Shown one piece after another: positions 1 through 10,710 of a stretch of 42,719 bases of DNA (positions are counted from its first letter, which is position 1; every line of letters begins with the position of its first letter). The stretch is taken from NCBI RefSeq assembly GCF_963678635.1, contig NW_026971302.1, positions 1-42,719 of the forward strand, read 5' to 3'. This DNA is from Symsagittifera roscoffensis. Taxonomy: Eukaryota; Xenacoelomorpha; Acoela; Convolutidae. The notes below the pieces were generated by a model. The model saw nothing but the letters and a program-made list of their open reading frames with translations, searched no databases and was not told where the DNA came from. A program made the translations under genes and the position numbers.

Positions 1-132
1 ACCGGTTCATAGGGGAGGGTCGTAACATTTATATTTTGTTTATTTTATTTGTCAAATATAAGCGTGTTGCTTATTTTTGACCTGTAGGTTTTCTAGTTAC
101 AGTTCCATTTTTGTTTGAAGTAAGCAAATGAT

Positions 133-214
133 CCGAAAATAAGATAGCGTGACGAGCAGACGGTGTACCCTATCCGAAATTACTCTATGAGTTATACCTA
201 TCGGTCCTAACTCA
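133..214 (+). repeat. Left copy of the 80-82 bp terminal direct repeat (probable end of 5' LTR)
   Basis: Bases 133-214 match 18308-18387 almost exactly, differing by about two substitutions and a 2-base gap near 196-200. The copy ends in CA (213-214), the usual LTR terminus, and a TGG follows at 217. Upstream of it the match is broken by a 4-base insertion (GGCC in the right copy), becomes weak, and is lost before about 116. Bases 1-115 have no counterpart upstream of the right copy. The left LTR may therefore be truncated, recombined or very diverged. Confidence 0.6.
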
Positions 215-215
215 T
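187..215 (+). other. Hairpin at the LTR end
   Basis: ATGAGTTA (187-194) and TAACTCAT (208-215) are perfect 8-base inverted repeats around a 13-base loop. The right copy keeps a 7-base version (TGAGTTA 18363-18369 and TAACTCA 18381-18387) although its loop differs in sequence and length. Retention of the stem while the loop changes suggests it matters, possibly in the RNA just before the primer site. That role is inference. Confidence 0.45.
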
Positions 216-216
216 C

Positions 217-239
217 TGGTGCGACCATAAGTCTCGAAC
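217..239 (+). promoter_or_regulatory. Candidate tRNA primer-binding site
   Basis: Two bases after the terminal CA, the sequence begins TGGTGCGACCATAAG and continues to CTCGAAC. Its complement ends in CCA, as a mature tRNA does, with GTTCGAG placed where a T-loop would be. A TGG directly after the LTR is the normal start of a retroelement minus-strand primer site. The match to a T-arm is one base short of normal tRNA spacing, so the tRNA cannot be named and the similarity could be partly chance. Confidence 0.45.
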
Positions 240-301
240 AAGACCTTAATAGCTTAGAATAAACCAAAAATAGATTAGAAATTAGACAAAACATTAACAA
301 A

Positions 302-535
302 ATGTTATACGACGATAATTTAATCGAAATGTCTCTACGACTCAATAGATCAGAACCAATATTCCGAACGATAACAGAACTACCCGGAATTGGAAGAAGA
401 CCTCGAACCAGAGACGACATACGACAAAGTAGAAACTTACCCTATAGTTATATGATAGTTCGGCAAAAGCCAACACAAACTTTTGTATTTAGAATACTAC
501 TAGCAATGAATTTAGATTTTCATTTGCAAACATAA
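302..535 (+). CDS. Possible small leader ORF, 77 residues
   Basis: An ATG-started frame of 77 codons with an arginine-rich middle (GRRPRTRDDIRQSR). Its base composition resembles the other element 1 ORFs. I recognise no family. It could be a leader exon spliced to a downstream frame, a small accessory protein, or a chance ORF in AT-rich DNA. Only length and composition support it. Confidence 0.2.
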   Translation: MLYDDNLIEMSLRLNRSEPIFRTITELPGIGRRPRTRDDIRQSRNLPYSYMIVRQKPTQTFVFRILLAMNLDFHLQT

Positions 536-850
536 AATTTTGAAGTCAATCTTCAAAATCATTTCAGGCGCTAAACAAAATTATTAATATACAATAACGA
601 TTGATAAAAAGATCTCAGATCGTTTTCCTAAAATTCTGCAGTAATATACAAAACATGTTTGAAAAATATTTATTGAAAAATCAAAATAAAAATTAGTAGC
701 ATGACAATAAATGGTTAATAATCATAAATCATCCTGTTGTTCCAGCTTCATCACCTAAACATAACAGCATTCATAAGCTCACTAATATCATAAAAACACT
801 AAATCTTTTCCTTACACAAATTTAACTCATTTTAAAACTTAAATTCACTT

Positions 851-948
851 AAATTTAAAATCAGATCATCAAGGCTTATCCTTGGATCTTAAATCATTTT
901 CTATTTAATTAAATTTAAAACTTGATCATCAAGGCATATCCTTGGATC
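851..948 (+). repeat. 38 bp direct duplication in the leader
   Basis: Bases 851-888 and 911-948 are near-identical 38 bp copies offset by 60 bp. Each starts AAATTTAAAA and ends ATCCTTGGATC, and each contains a short AAGG/CCTT inverted pair that could form a small hairpin. Paired leader hairpins can act in retroelement RNA packaging, but nothing here proves that. Confidence 0.6.
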
Positions 949-1465
949 AAAAAGAACAACTTTGTTCTCCCCCACCCACTTAACTAGTGTCTAACGACCT
1001 CAAACGTCGATTCACTATCCAACCCTTTCTAAAAACCCAGGACTAATAGAAATTTTTAAACAAAACTAATCATTCAAATTAGGATAAACAGTGAAGAACT
1101 TCGGTTATTCATCCTTCACTTGATCCCCCCTCTTACCAGACCCAGGATAAATCTTAGACTTAGTAAGTTTAAAATAGTATCTAACGAACTACTCGCGTTC
1201 TAATTATACCTGAACCTTGTGGATCGATTTACTATTCTCCAACCCTTGAACACAATCACTACCCCTAAGTAAGATTAAGTAAGTTAACACCTTAGCTTAT
1301 ACTAGCCACGAGAAAGTAAAAAATCATTCGTCGGAATAGATATACTTTTCTCTCCAACCCTGAACAAATAGACCCAGGTTAAGCTAACCAAAAAATCGTA
1401 AGGACTAACAGTTTAAGCAAATAGAAATCATTTAACAACCTTTTGCACCCGTCATCCTAAACCTT

Positions 1466-1933
1466 ATGTCATTTAAAAACCTAGGAAATAAACAAACAAT
1501 CGTTTTACACAATTGTGAAATAGATAACAAAAAATACGACCTTGTAATCACACCTCATACACAAACAGTTGGATACATTCGAACAAAACGACAAACACTA
1601 AAGAGAAAAATAATAACTAAACAAAAACAAATAACACGAAAAAGATTTTCAAAAAATCGAAACGTATTTTCAGAATCAGAAACCAACAGTTTAAGCGAAC
1701 TTTATAAACTAAAAGAATCAATAGATAAAAATTGCCCAATTCACGATCAATTATATTTCTCTGACTCAGAAACAACTTCAAATTCATCAAAAAGAGTAAA
1801 AAGAAGAATAAAAAAGCAGTATAAACACAAACCAGTACATTTATACAATTGGAATCAACCAATTAGACACATTGATAATTGCATATTAACAGTCATCGAA
1901 CAAAAAAATGAGCTCAACGCACACCCCAGGTGA
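1466..1933 (+). CDS. Unrecognised basic accessory protein upstream of gag
   Basis: This 155-residue protein from an ATG lies upstream of gag. It is rich in lysine and arginine, with clusters such as KRQTLKRKIITKQKQITRKR around residues 33-52 and KRVKRRIKKQYKHK in the second half. Those clusters could serve nuclear import or RNA binding, but I recognise no family. Acidic/serine patches (SESETNS, SDSETTSNSS) sit between them. It overlaps the next ORF by 26 bases in another frame, the compact packing seen elsewhere in this element. Animal Ty3-like elements usually start with gag, so an extra gene here is uncommon; plant Ogre elements are a known case with an ORF before gag. An RNA-binding or export role is conceivable but is inference. 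Confidence 0.55.
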   Translation: MSFKNLGNKQTIVLHNCEIDNKKYDLVITPHTQTVGYIRTKRQTLKRKIITKQKQITRKRFSKNRNVFSESETNSLSELYKLKESIDKNCPIHDQLYFSDSETTSNSSKRVKRRIKKQYKHKPVHLYNWNQPIRHIDNCILTVIEQKNELNAHPR

Positions 1934-3290
1934 AGAAAGTCCAGATGATGATGATATCTTCCCCTTCATTGTAGATGCAACCACTGATAGAGGACGCCAT
2001 ATACTTTGCAAAAATTTACTCTTAAATTTGTTTGAACCCGGAATCAGTCCATGTAAAACAGAGTTCCCAGATGTAAAAATCAAAAGACAAATTATCGATC
2101 ACTATCTAAAAGATATATGTAACCTAACACAACAATACGGAATCTACTCCATAGAATTCAGCTCACCAAACCAGAATCACAGCAAATATGTAATTCAAAC
2201 AGACGACCTTGATTTAGAAATCTCAAAAGTATTCTCAGAATATATAAAAAGCATACAATATCATAACTCACAAAGAGCAAACTCCATATTCACCAATGAA
2301 GTTTTTGCAATAATATATAGTTATATCTCGATATTAGAAAACGAAATCCCACTCCCAAATGTCTCACCGACAGAAACATCGAAACATATAAGAGTACGAC
2401 ATGAAATAACACTACTCTCTAGTTTTCTAAATATCATTACAGAAAATTTCACGAAAGATGAAGTTTCACAACATACAAAACACGACTTACAAAAAATTTT
2501 GGCATGGTTTATAATAGATTATTTCACACATAATATAGATTTAATTTCACATGCAAGAAAAAATTTTAGACCTCAAAACTCAAACGATGATACTGCCATC
2601 ACAGAACAATCAGACTATGTTTGGGACCCCGAATGGTCTCATTATGCATTCATAAATATCCCACAATCAATCTCCAGTCAAGCAATTAGTACAATATCTT
2701 ATGTAAGAGATTACGTAAAAGTAACACCATTAACCATTGATGCAACACCATTAAACTATAATACATTTTTACCTGATATGCAAAATAATAGTTTAAACTC
2801 CACAGTAATACACAATGAAAACCTCAATGGAACTAGGAATCTTACTCAACAAGATATCCAGACACCATCACACTTCATAAATGAAGAAATCGTACACACA
2901 ACAACTACACAACAAAGTATTTCACCAATACGTCCAAACTTAACAACACCAAGAAATACAAATCCTTCACAAACACAGGTAACCTTACAATCAACCGTTA
3001 AACCTTCGGTTGCCCCAAAATATTCACACACAGATTACCAAACATACAGACCCATGACAATACCGCCAAAAACACGCAAAACGTTCACTAGAAACAATTT
3101 TGCAGACCATAATTATAATTACCCACATCCATCAAAAACAAATCATCAACCACGAAGAAATTTTAATAATTATACAAGATCTCGAAATTGGGATAACCCA
3201 ATGGCACAAACTAATTCAGTAAATTTCCAAACAAATTTACATCCTCCACAGGATCGTAGTGAAAATTATCCATTTTTTTCAACAAAATAA
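1908..3290 (+). CDS. Unrecognised 460-residue protein upstream of gag
   Basis: The uninterrupted ORF starts at an ATG inside the end of the preceding ORF. The N-terminus is acidic (EESPDDDDIF). Residues about 15-240 look globular and helix-rich. The rest is low-complexity T, P, N and Q, ending in a basic, asparagine- and tyrosine-rich tail (SKTNHQPRRNFNNYTRSR) that resembles a nucleic-acid-binding tail. I see no zinc knuckle and no protease motif. It ends 25 bases before the gag start at 3316. Intactness across 460 codons, next to a pol with four lesions, suggests either constraint or luck. It could be a second structural protein or a regulator; no family is recognised. Confidence 0.6.
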   Translation: MSSTHTPGEESPDDDDIFPFIVDATTDRGRHILCKNLLLNLFEPGISPCKTEFPDVKIKRQIIDHYLKDICNLTQQYGIYSIEFSSPNQNHSKYVIQTDDLDLEISKVFSEYIKSIQYHNSQRANSIFTNEVFAIIYSYISILENEIPLPNVSPTETSKHIRVRHEITLLSSFLNIITENFTKDEVSQHTKHDLQKILAWFIIDYFTHNIDLISHARKNFRPQNSNDDTAITEQSDYVWDPEWSHYAFINIPQSISSQAISTISYVRDYVKVTPLTIDATPLNYNTFLPDMQNNSLNSTVIHNENLNGTRNLTQQDIQTPSHFINEEIVHTTTTQQSISPIRPNLTTPRNTNPSQTQVTLQSTVKPSVAPKYSHTDYQTYRPMTIPPKTRKTFTRNNFADHNYNYPHPSKTNHQPRRNFNNYTRSRNWDNPMAQTNSVNFQTNLHPPQDRSENYPFFSTK

Positions 3291-3315
3291 AAATAAAAAA
3301 CAAACATCTTATCAA

Positions 3316-6300
3316 ATGGATTACTTATCCTCAGATGATGATTTTTTATAACCAGATATATTTGCACCATATAATCAAGAATATCGTGGACAAGGAGTAC
3401 AGAAACCACATACAAATCATAGAATTTTTTCTCCACAACCGATAGATACACAAAATCAACAACCAATTCAGCAACAAAACCCAATTAATACACAATATTT
3501 TCAACCAATTCAGCAACAAAATCCAATGATCACACACTCGTATCAACCGACACAAATGCAAAATGAAATACCACTCCCATATTATCTTCAACAACACGAA
3601 ATAACAAGAAATCAACTTTCAAATTTTTCTCAAATGCCAAATGCAGCAGAATCATTACAAATGACAATGAATCCATACCTCATGGGTGGATTATCAATAA
3701 CATCAAATAAACCTTTAATGGTATTCACAGGAACAGACCCTGAATATTCTGTAGAAGACTATTTAAATGCAGTAACAGCAAATTTGATTTTAAATATAGG
3801 ACCCGAACCAATTAATACGCCACTACATCAAAACTGGATACATCGACGCACAGCGTTGATACAAACAACTTTAAATGGCGCAGCCCAAAAATGGTTTTCA
3901 GTATTGCCTCTAGAAATAAAATCAAATTGGAAAAGGTTTAAGCAAGAATTTTCAAAAATGTTTGACTCCGAAAGAAACAAACAACAACAAAAAGTTTTAT
4001 GTAATGAAATTCGCAGATTACCAAACGAAACCATCAAGCAATTAGCAGTACGAATCAAAACACTAGTTCGAAAAGCATATTCATTAAATACACATGACTA
4101 TAAAAACACAAAGATGGCAGAAATCTTAATGATGACCTTAACACCACAATTAAGGAAAATAGCAATAAAAAAGAGAGCATCCCATCCTTCTTCAATTCGA
4201 GAACCCGATTTAGATTTTCGAAAACTAGTAGACAAACTAGAACAAGCAGAAATCACAATGAAACTTGAAGAAACGGAAAATCTGAAATTACAATACGTTA
4301 ACAGAATTGAAACAGCTTCCACAAATATAAACAATATACAGGAATCAGATAGAGACCTCGTTGAAAAAATCACTGAAATACTCAATATTTACGAAAAACA
4401 CCCAAACTTTAAAGGCAAACCATCCTTCAAAAAATGGTGTAATTATTGCCGACGATACGGACATAGTATATCTGAATGTAGACAAAAACAGCAAGATAAT
4501 CAAAATAAACCTCAAAAATACAAAGAACCAAATAAGTCATTCTATCAATATATGAAGAAAGATCAAAATCTACCGAACAAAAATGTATACAGCAACAATA
4601 GTTCAGGAAAACCACTCCCAAACTATACAAATTATACAAGAAACCAATCACCACATAACTCAAGTTATAGAGGAAGATCGCCAGAACGAAGAAATACACA
4701 AAATTCGTCACAAAATCACTACAATAGACCAAATAGTAGAAATAAGTACTCCAGATCTAATTCAAACACAACACAATTTGTTTCTAGATCTAATTCACAA
4801 TCAAGAAATAGACACTATCCAAACAATTATTCACGAAACTCATCATATAATAGAAATAGAAACTATTCCAATAATCGAAATAGAAGCTATTCCAACAACC
4901 GAAATCAGTATTATCCAAACAATCGATCAAGAAATAACTCATATAATAGATCAAACGGTAATTATCAAAATAGATCGCGAAATAATTCACAAAATCGACA
5001 CTCAAGTTATAATAATCGTTATAGAAATTATTCCCAATCACCACACCGGAATAATAATAACTATAATAATTCTAATAATCGCCACAGAAGTAGTACACCT
5101 AAACATCAAAGACATATTAATCAAGTACAATCTAATCCAGAAACAACATCAGACCCTCCAGGTATTGATGACACAGTAACTGATACGTTACAACTCAATC
5201 AAATAAACTGTGGATCATCAGATTCAGAAAGCGACGTAGAAAACACCCTCTCCATCAATATGATAAAAGTCGAAAATGACTATGAACCTGTCATATATGA
5301 ACAACCATTTTCATCACACATATATGAAAATCAATCAGAATTTCTTCACAATTATTATACTAAACCCATACATTCCACACCAACGACGCAAGAAACTAAT
5401 GGAATAAACACTACAAATCAACCCACTGAAAATGACAAAACAAAATGCTTGAATACAAATCACATCTATCAAAATATACAAAAAGAGCAACCCAAAGAAA
5501 AAATTTGGACAATACCATTTCTCTTAGAAAGTCCAAGAAACAAAGAATTTCAACCACCAGATCTTGAAATTGATTTTTTAATTGATTCAGGAGCAGAATC
5601 AAATATAATAAACATTCCCACATGGAATGAAATAAAAACCTTACACCCAAAGCTAACACCTCTTGAAACCTCCAGCAAACTAGCAACAGCACAAGGATCA
5701 ACATTAATAAACTACGGGAAAATCCAATTATTTCTTCTCCCCACAAGAACAATAGAGCAAAGTAACATTTTAAATAAGCCATTTAAACAAATATTCCATA
5801 TCACCGATATTAAACATAATATCATTGGAATACCATTCATATCTAAATATATACCAACAATCAACATCTTAAACAGTAAAATGTTAATCAAAGATAAATA
5901 TACAAAAACAAAAGACACATCCCTAACATTTTTTCAAAGATTAAATAAACAACCACCATTCTTTTCAAAATTCTATCCAATATATAACCAACAAAGAAAA
6001 CACTTGAAACCACTATCAGGAAAGATATACAATTTTTCAATAAAGCAAGTTCACCAATATGATAAAAAGCAAAACAAACAAAAATTTTATATGTCAGATT
6101 TTGAATTCAAACCTATTCATAAATTTTTCAAAATCACAATCTCATCAATAAAATATTTGAAAAACTCGAATTCAGATATTATTTCCTTACATGTATACAA
6201 CAATACACCTTACCAAGTAACATTACCTTTAGGACTTTTAGGCTATTGTAAAACCAACGCTACAATATCACCAATACACGAAAAAGCATATCGTGTAAAT

Positions 6301-7479
6301 AATATACTCCAATTACTAGATATTTGCCAATCCACAATCCTTAATGAAGAATTATCTATAAATAATATAATAAGTAACGAAAACAGAAATACGGATTATT
6401 TCACAAAAACCCCAGATTTCAAACCTACATTCAACATAAGTAACTACACAGAGAATCAACAGAAATTTTTAACAATGTTTAATTTCCAACATTCACAGAT
6501 AACACAAGACGAATTTGAAAAACTAGCCAAACAGCTAATTAAATATTCATCAGTCTATGCAACATCCAAATTTGATGTTGGCAAAATCAGCTCATCACTA
6601 CATCTCCCATTAAAACCAGACGCAGTTTTCAAAAAACAAAGAGCAAGTAAAGTACCAATTCACTTACACGATAAAGTGAACAGATTACTCGACATTTTAG
6701 AACAATACAACATTATATCACCAGTAAACAAAGAAGAAAAACCAAAAGGCAACACGTTTATCAACCCTGTTATCATTCTAGCTAAAGGAGAATCATTAAA
6801 AATCGTTCTCGATGCTAGATACCTCAACTCACTCATAGATGAATCAAAGTGTAATTGGCCCATTGAACCAATTCAAGTTATTTTAACAAAAATAAACGGA
6901 AAAAACTTTACCACCGCCGATATGAATAGTGCATATAATCAAATGCCATTAGACGAACAATCACGACGTTTAACACAATTTGTTATTGGAAATCAACAAT
7001 ACGAATTCAACCGTTTATTCTATGGAATATCCATAGGACAAGCAGCATTTTCAGCTTTTATGAGCAAAATTTTTCGACCTCTAATACTCAAGAAAAACGC
7101 AATCACCTATTTAGACGATGTTTTTATGCAATCACAGACTAAAGAAGAAATGTTCAATGTTTTAGAACAATATCACCAAATACTTCAGAACGAAAATCTG
7201 AAGGCCGCCCCTGATAAATCACACTTCTTTTTGACAAGAGTTAAATTCTTAGGACATAATATAGAAAGAAAAACAATCACTCCATTAAAATCACGCATTG
7301 ACGCCATTCAGAAACTCCAACCACCAACAAATAAAAAGAAAATCCAAGAATTCCTTGGAATGTTAAACTTTTTAAGCAAATATGTTTATAAAATGCAATT
7401 ATATCTACGACCATTCTACAATATACTTAGACAACAAAATAATTTTGAATGGAATACAGAACATCAAGCACGATTTTAA
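3316..7479 (+). pseudogene. gag-pol: Gag-protease-RT of element 1 (two premature stops)
   Basis: The likely start is the ATG at 3316, but TAA at 3349-3351 interrupts after 11 codons; the same frame then runs from 3352, with the next ATG at 3526. Residues here count from 3526. Residues about 60-260 form a retrotransposon gag/capsid region. A CCHC zinc knuckle follows (C305, C308, H313, C318), then a long basic N/R/S/Y-rich stretch (about 330-530). The aspartic protease has LIDSGAES with D687. RT spans about 1025-1250 with an intact YLDD box at 1195-1198 and a Ty3-type thumb (KFLGHNI). Gag and pol share one frame, with no gag stop or frameshift signal. TAA at 7477-7479 cuts the protein just before RNase H in the same frame. 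The protein would build particles, process itself and copy the RNA. Confidence 0.9.
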
Positions 7480-7908
7480 GAAATAAAGAAAATCTTAACT
7501 GAACAAATTTCAAACACAATTCCAGATCCCGATCAACCATTTTATGCAATGTGCGATGCTTCGAACTTTGGCATCGGCGCAGCATTATTACAATCACATA
7601 ATGGTACAAATAAAATGAACCTCATATCAGCAAATTCTCGATTATTCACTCAAGCAGAACTACGACTCTCAACTCTAATGAGAGAATGTACAGCCATAAT
7701 ATATACACTAACAGAATATGAATTTCTGATACTTGGATCAAAACATCCCACAGTTCTATTCACAGACCATAAACCAATCATTTTCCATTTTACACAAAAG
7801 TCTAATCCAAACCACCGAGTTTATAGATTTCAACTAATTTTAATGAAATTCCCAAACTTACATATAGTTTGGACCGCAGGAAAAAATCGGTCGAAATACG
7901 CCACCTGA
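7480..7908 (+). pseudogene. pol: RNase H segment of element 1 pol
   Basis: This continues the gag-RT frame immediately after the TAA at 7477-7479, so one nonsense codon separates RT from RNase H. Visible motifs are CDASNFGIGAALLQ (first catalytic Asp), MRECTAI (Glu) and FTDHKP (second Asp). The tail HIVWTAGKN leads toward the position of the last catalytic Asp, but the frame then runs out of register and stops at 7906-7908. The +1-type register change lies between about 7885 and 7906. RNase H would degrade the RNA strand of RNA-DNA hybrids during reverse transcription. Confidence 0.85.
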
Positions 7909-8479
7909 ATTACTTACACGTAAAACCACAGTTGAAATACCCAAAAATATAAAAATCTACCTTGCAGAAAATGAAACATCACCCCGATTGGAATGCAAAT
8001 ATGCAGTAAAAACTGACGTTGAACAATCACATATAAATAATTTACAACATTTCCCACTTTATTTAGATTGTCAAAATAATCACTATGAAGTTGATCTACT
8101 TGGAACATCAACTTTTAAACCAATCCCATATTCACAATGGATAAAAAATAACACCCAACAAAAAAGAACAAAACAACACCCGCCTAAAAAAGACCATTTT
8201 CCACAAATTGAAAAAGAAAATTTAACTGATAAAATAAACTTATCAGGACCACAAACAAACGATTCAAAATACACAATAAATCAAGTTTTTGACCTCCATG
8301 ACCCACTTGATACAATACCCTTATCTAAATTAGAAATTGAAAACATTTTTCTCCCCCCAACAGAAACAATTACAATTTCAACACTGAAACAATATCAAAA
8401 TCTTGACCCAGTAATTCGACAACTGAAATCATGGCACAATATAAAACTAAACCTATCAAGGCAGATTCAACTATTCTAG
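7907..8479 (+). pseudogene. pol: RNase H to integrase linker of element 1 pol
   Basis: A second register carries pol from the end of RNase H (PPELLTRKT) through a linker of about 190 residues toward the integrase. No ATG starts it; it is a piece of the polyprotein displaced by an upstream frameshift. It stops at 8477-8479. The integrase frame already overlaps it from 8431 and takes over at about 8437-8450 (QLKSWHN into YKTKPIKADS). I see no classical slippery heptamer at either junction, so mutation is more likely than programmed shifting. Confidence 0.7.
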
Positions 8480-10119
8480 GAAACAAAACACTCCTCCGAT
8501 ACTTTCGTAAATTTAATAACACAACAATTAACGAAAATACAGACCTTTTAGAATATAAATTAAATGAATTTACAGTTCCCTGTCTCCCTTTAAGTATGAT
8601 TCTCATAGCTTTTAATATTTCACATACACAAAATATTAAAGGACACTCTGGATCAGAAAAAACATATTCAAATTTTATACAAAACTTTTATTTCCCAAAT
8701 GCACCAATTTGGATAAAAGTACTATGCAATGACTGTATAGTATGTCAACTAATTAAACCTTACCCAAATCAAAAACAATTAGCACAAAAACAAGATTTTA
8801 AAGGACAAAGTTTGTACTTTAACCACCGTATCTCATTTGATACTAAAGGACCAATTTCACCCTCATCAGAAGGAAACTCCTACATTATGGTAATTGTTGA
8901 CGCATTTACACATTATGTAGCACTTAACCCAGTACCACATTGTAACGCTTATTATGCTTACACAACGCTTTATGAACACTGGATAGAAAAATTTGGACTA
9001 CCAGAAATTTTAGTTACAGACAATGGTACAGAATTCAAAAATAATGAAATCATCACGCTATGTCATTTATATAACATTAAACACAAACCACGTACATCTC
9101 ACGCACCTTGGACAAACGGCTTAGTCGAAGGTATGAACCGTTCATTACAAGAATATCTTAGATGTATCATCAATGGAAATGATACCAGATATACCGAATG
9201 GTCAGCAGATGTAAAACTATTTCCCTTAGCATATAATTCACAAATCACGACAACTTTAGGAATGTCACCATATGAAATGGTCTTTAATCAAAAGCCACGC
9301 AAACCAATAATGTTTACAGCAAACTCTCATAAAAACGCACAAGGTTATTGTCAACCAAATAAAGACTCAATTTGTTATAACCTACCATTACATACACACG
9401 ATGAAGATCATTTTCATCACCCACAAATTCTTGAATTAGCCTCCGCTACACACACCGAATGGATTTTAAATAGAGATAAAAAACACAATGAAATTTATCA
9501 AAAAATAACAAAAAAGTTGTTACAAAGTCAAAACATTAATGAACAAATAAATTCACGCTTTACACCAGCCTCCGATTTAAAAATTGGAACATTTGTTTTA
9601 ATACCCAATTTTACCACTCAAAAAGGAATTTCTAAAAAATTACAACCCCTTCGTAAAGGACCATACCAAATAATTGCAAAACCCACTGATGTCACATATA
9701 AAATCACCGTCTCAGACAAAAAAGAAATCGTTCAGCACCGAAATAACCTATTACCTTATTATCCAAAAGAATACGCACTCCGCGAACTAACCCAATTATA
9801 TTCTTTTACAGGTTTAAAAGTTATTCAAAATGACCCACATCCGGAAAACACAACAAAGGAACAAAATGATATTCACCTCGGAAATAAAAATACAAAATCA
9901 ACTACCACCAAAAACAATACAAAAAACCTAGACCAAAAAACATCTCAAAAAGAAAGAAAAAATAGAAAAATGACCGAACAAATAATACCCCAAGAGCAAA
10001 TCGACAAATCAGAACATAGAAAATCAACACGACTTAGAAATCAACCACGTAAAAATTATAAAATATTCATCCCCCAATCTAAAATATTAAAGAAAGTCGA
10101 ATTTCAAAAGCAATTTTAG
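8431..10119 (+). CDS. int: Integrase of element 1 (3' part of pol)
   Basis: The segment shows all three integrase parts, counting from the ATG at 8431. The H2C2 zinc-binding domain has SHTQNIKGH then CNDCIVC (about residues 65-110). The catalytic core has D137 (SFDTKGP), D197 (VTDNGTEF) and E233 (GLVEGMN), a D,D(35)E arrangement. The C-terminal domain (about 380-450) has FVLIPNF and LQPLRKGPYQI and leads to a basic tail rich in K, R and T. Integrase inserts the cDNA into the host chromosome. Its core is intact, but the natural start is the polyprotein, so the ATG at 8431 is probably not the real N-terminus. No chromodomain is visible. Confidence 0.88.
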   Translation: MAQYKTKPIKADSTILGNKTLLRYFRKFNNTTINENTDLLEYKLNEFTVPCLPLSMILIAFNISHTQNIKGHSGSEKTYSNFIQNFYFPNAPIWIKVLCNDCIVCQLIKPYPNQKQLAQKQDFKGQSLYFNHRISFDTKGPISPSSEGNSYIMVIVDAFTHYVALNPVPHCNAYYAYTTLYEHWIEKFGLPEILVTDNGTEFKNNEIITLCHLYNIKHKPRTSHAPWTNGLVEGMNRSLQEYLRCIINGNDTRYTEWSADVKLFPLAYNSQITTTLGMSPYEMVFNQKPRKPIMFTANSHKNAQGYCQPNKDSICYNLPLHTHDEDHFHHPQILELASATHTEWILNRDKKHNEIYQKITKKLLQSQNINEQINSRFTPASDLKIGTFVLIPNFTTQKGISKKLQPLRKGPYQIIAKPTDVTYKITVSDKKEIVQHRNNLLPYYPKEYALRELTQLYSFTGLKVIQNDPHPENTTKEQNDIHLGNKNTKSTTTKNNTKNLDQKTSQKERKNRKMTEQIIPQEQIDKSEHRKSTRLRNQPRKNYKIFIPQSKILKKVEFQKQF

Positions 10120-10710
10120 CTCAATACTTCAGTCTTGGAAACTTTGAAACATTTTCAATTTTCATTTTTCAAAATAACATGCTGACAAACACGCAATGAT
10201 TCTAGTTCAAATTTAGACCAATAGAATTCATCCAATCGGTCACCTTCTCTAACTTAAACTCAGATCAATTAGACGAATCATATAAAACTCCAGGCATATC
10301 TATAACTATAACTTTATGACCTCCAGGTCAAAAATAAGCAAACCACTCCAACTTGACAACTAAAATAAATATCACCATAATATCATAACCCTCCCTTATC
10401 TAATAACTCAAAGATCAACAATATTTCCCCAACTCAGACCTCAAATACCCCCAAAACAAATCTGTTAAATTAGCCTAAAGAAACAAAACGAACATTTTAA
10501 TTAGCCTAAAGTACAAAAATCTCACCATACCCCGGATCATTTGACAAACAAAAATAAAGAAAAAGACGACCTCCCGATCACCATAAAAACTGCCCCCAAC
10601 AATTTTTTACCAAACTCAACCCACTTGTCAAAAAACTAATAAATAATCCGACCACACTTAACAATTGCCTCAAACAACAAAAAATATTCGATCAAAAAGT
10701 CATTTCTTAA
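10120..10710 (+). other. Spacer between integrase and the accessory genes
   Basis: About 590 bases rich in A and C with no convincing ORF. It probably carries the untranslated part before spliced or re-initiated downstream messages. The related blocks TTAGCCTAAAG (about 10471 and 10501) are the only obvious internal repeat. I can identify no promoter or splice site with confidence. Confidence 0.5.

Larger units (their letters stand above)
240..1465 (+). other. 5' leader of element 1
   Basis: About 1.2 kb of AT-rich sequence lies between the primer-site candidate and the first long ORF. It holds one small ORF (302-535), a 38 bp duplication (851-948), and loosely repeated blocks. TCGATTCACTATCCAACCC near 1009 is echoed as a diverged form near 1224, and an ACCCAGG block recurs near 1036, 1140 and 1370. 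A long leader is normal for Ty3-like elements and can hold splice donors or packaging signals, but I cannot point to a specific one. Confidence 0.5.

Noticed and set aside
205-300. A true tRNA gene on the minus strand beside the LTR end
   Set aside because: Only the 3' T-arm and CCA resemblance is present; there is no pairing 5' acceptor, anticodon arm or correct spacing.
97-420. Minus-strand 107-codon ORF over the LTR end and leader
   Set aside because: It crosses the terminal repeat, hairpin and primer-site candidate, is not similar to anything I know, and runs against every other gene.
4583-5179. Second + frame of 198 codons over the low-complexity gag region
   Set aside because: Its isoleucine/threonine repeats mirror the N/R/S repeats of the gag frame, which continues cleanly into protease and RT.
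7885-8479. Programmed ribosomal frameshifting in element 1 pol
   Set aside because: No slippery heptamer or clear downstream structure at either junction, and the shifts lie around RNase H and integrase, where programmed sites are not expected.
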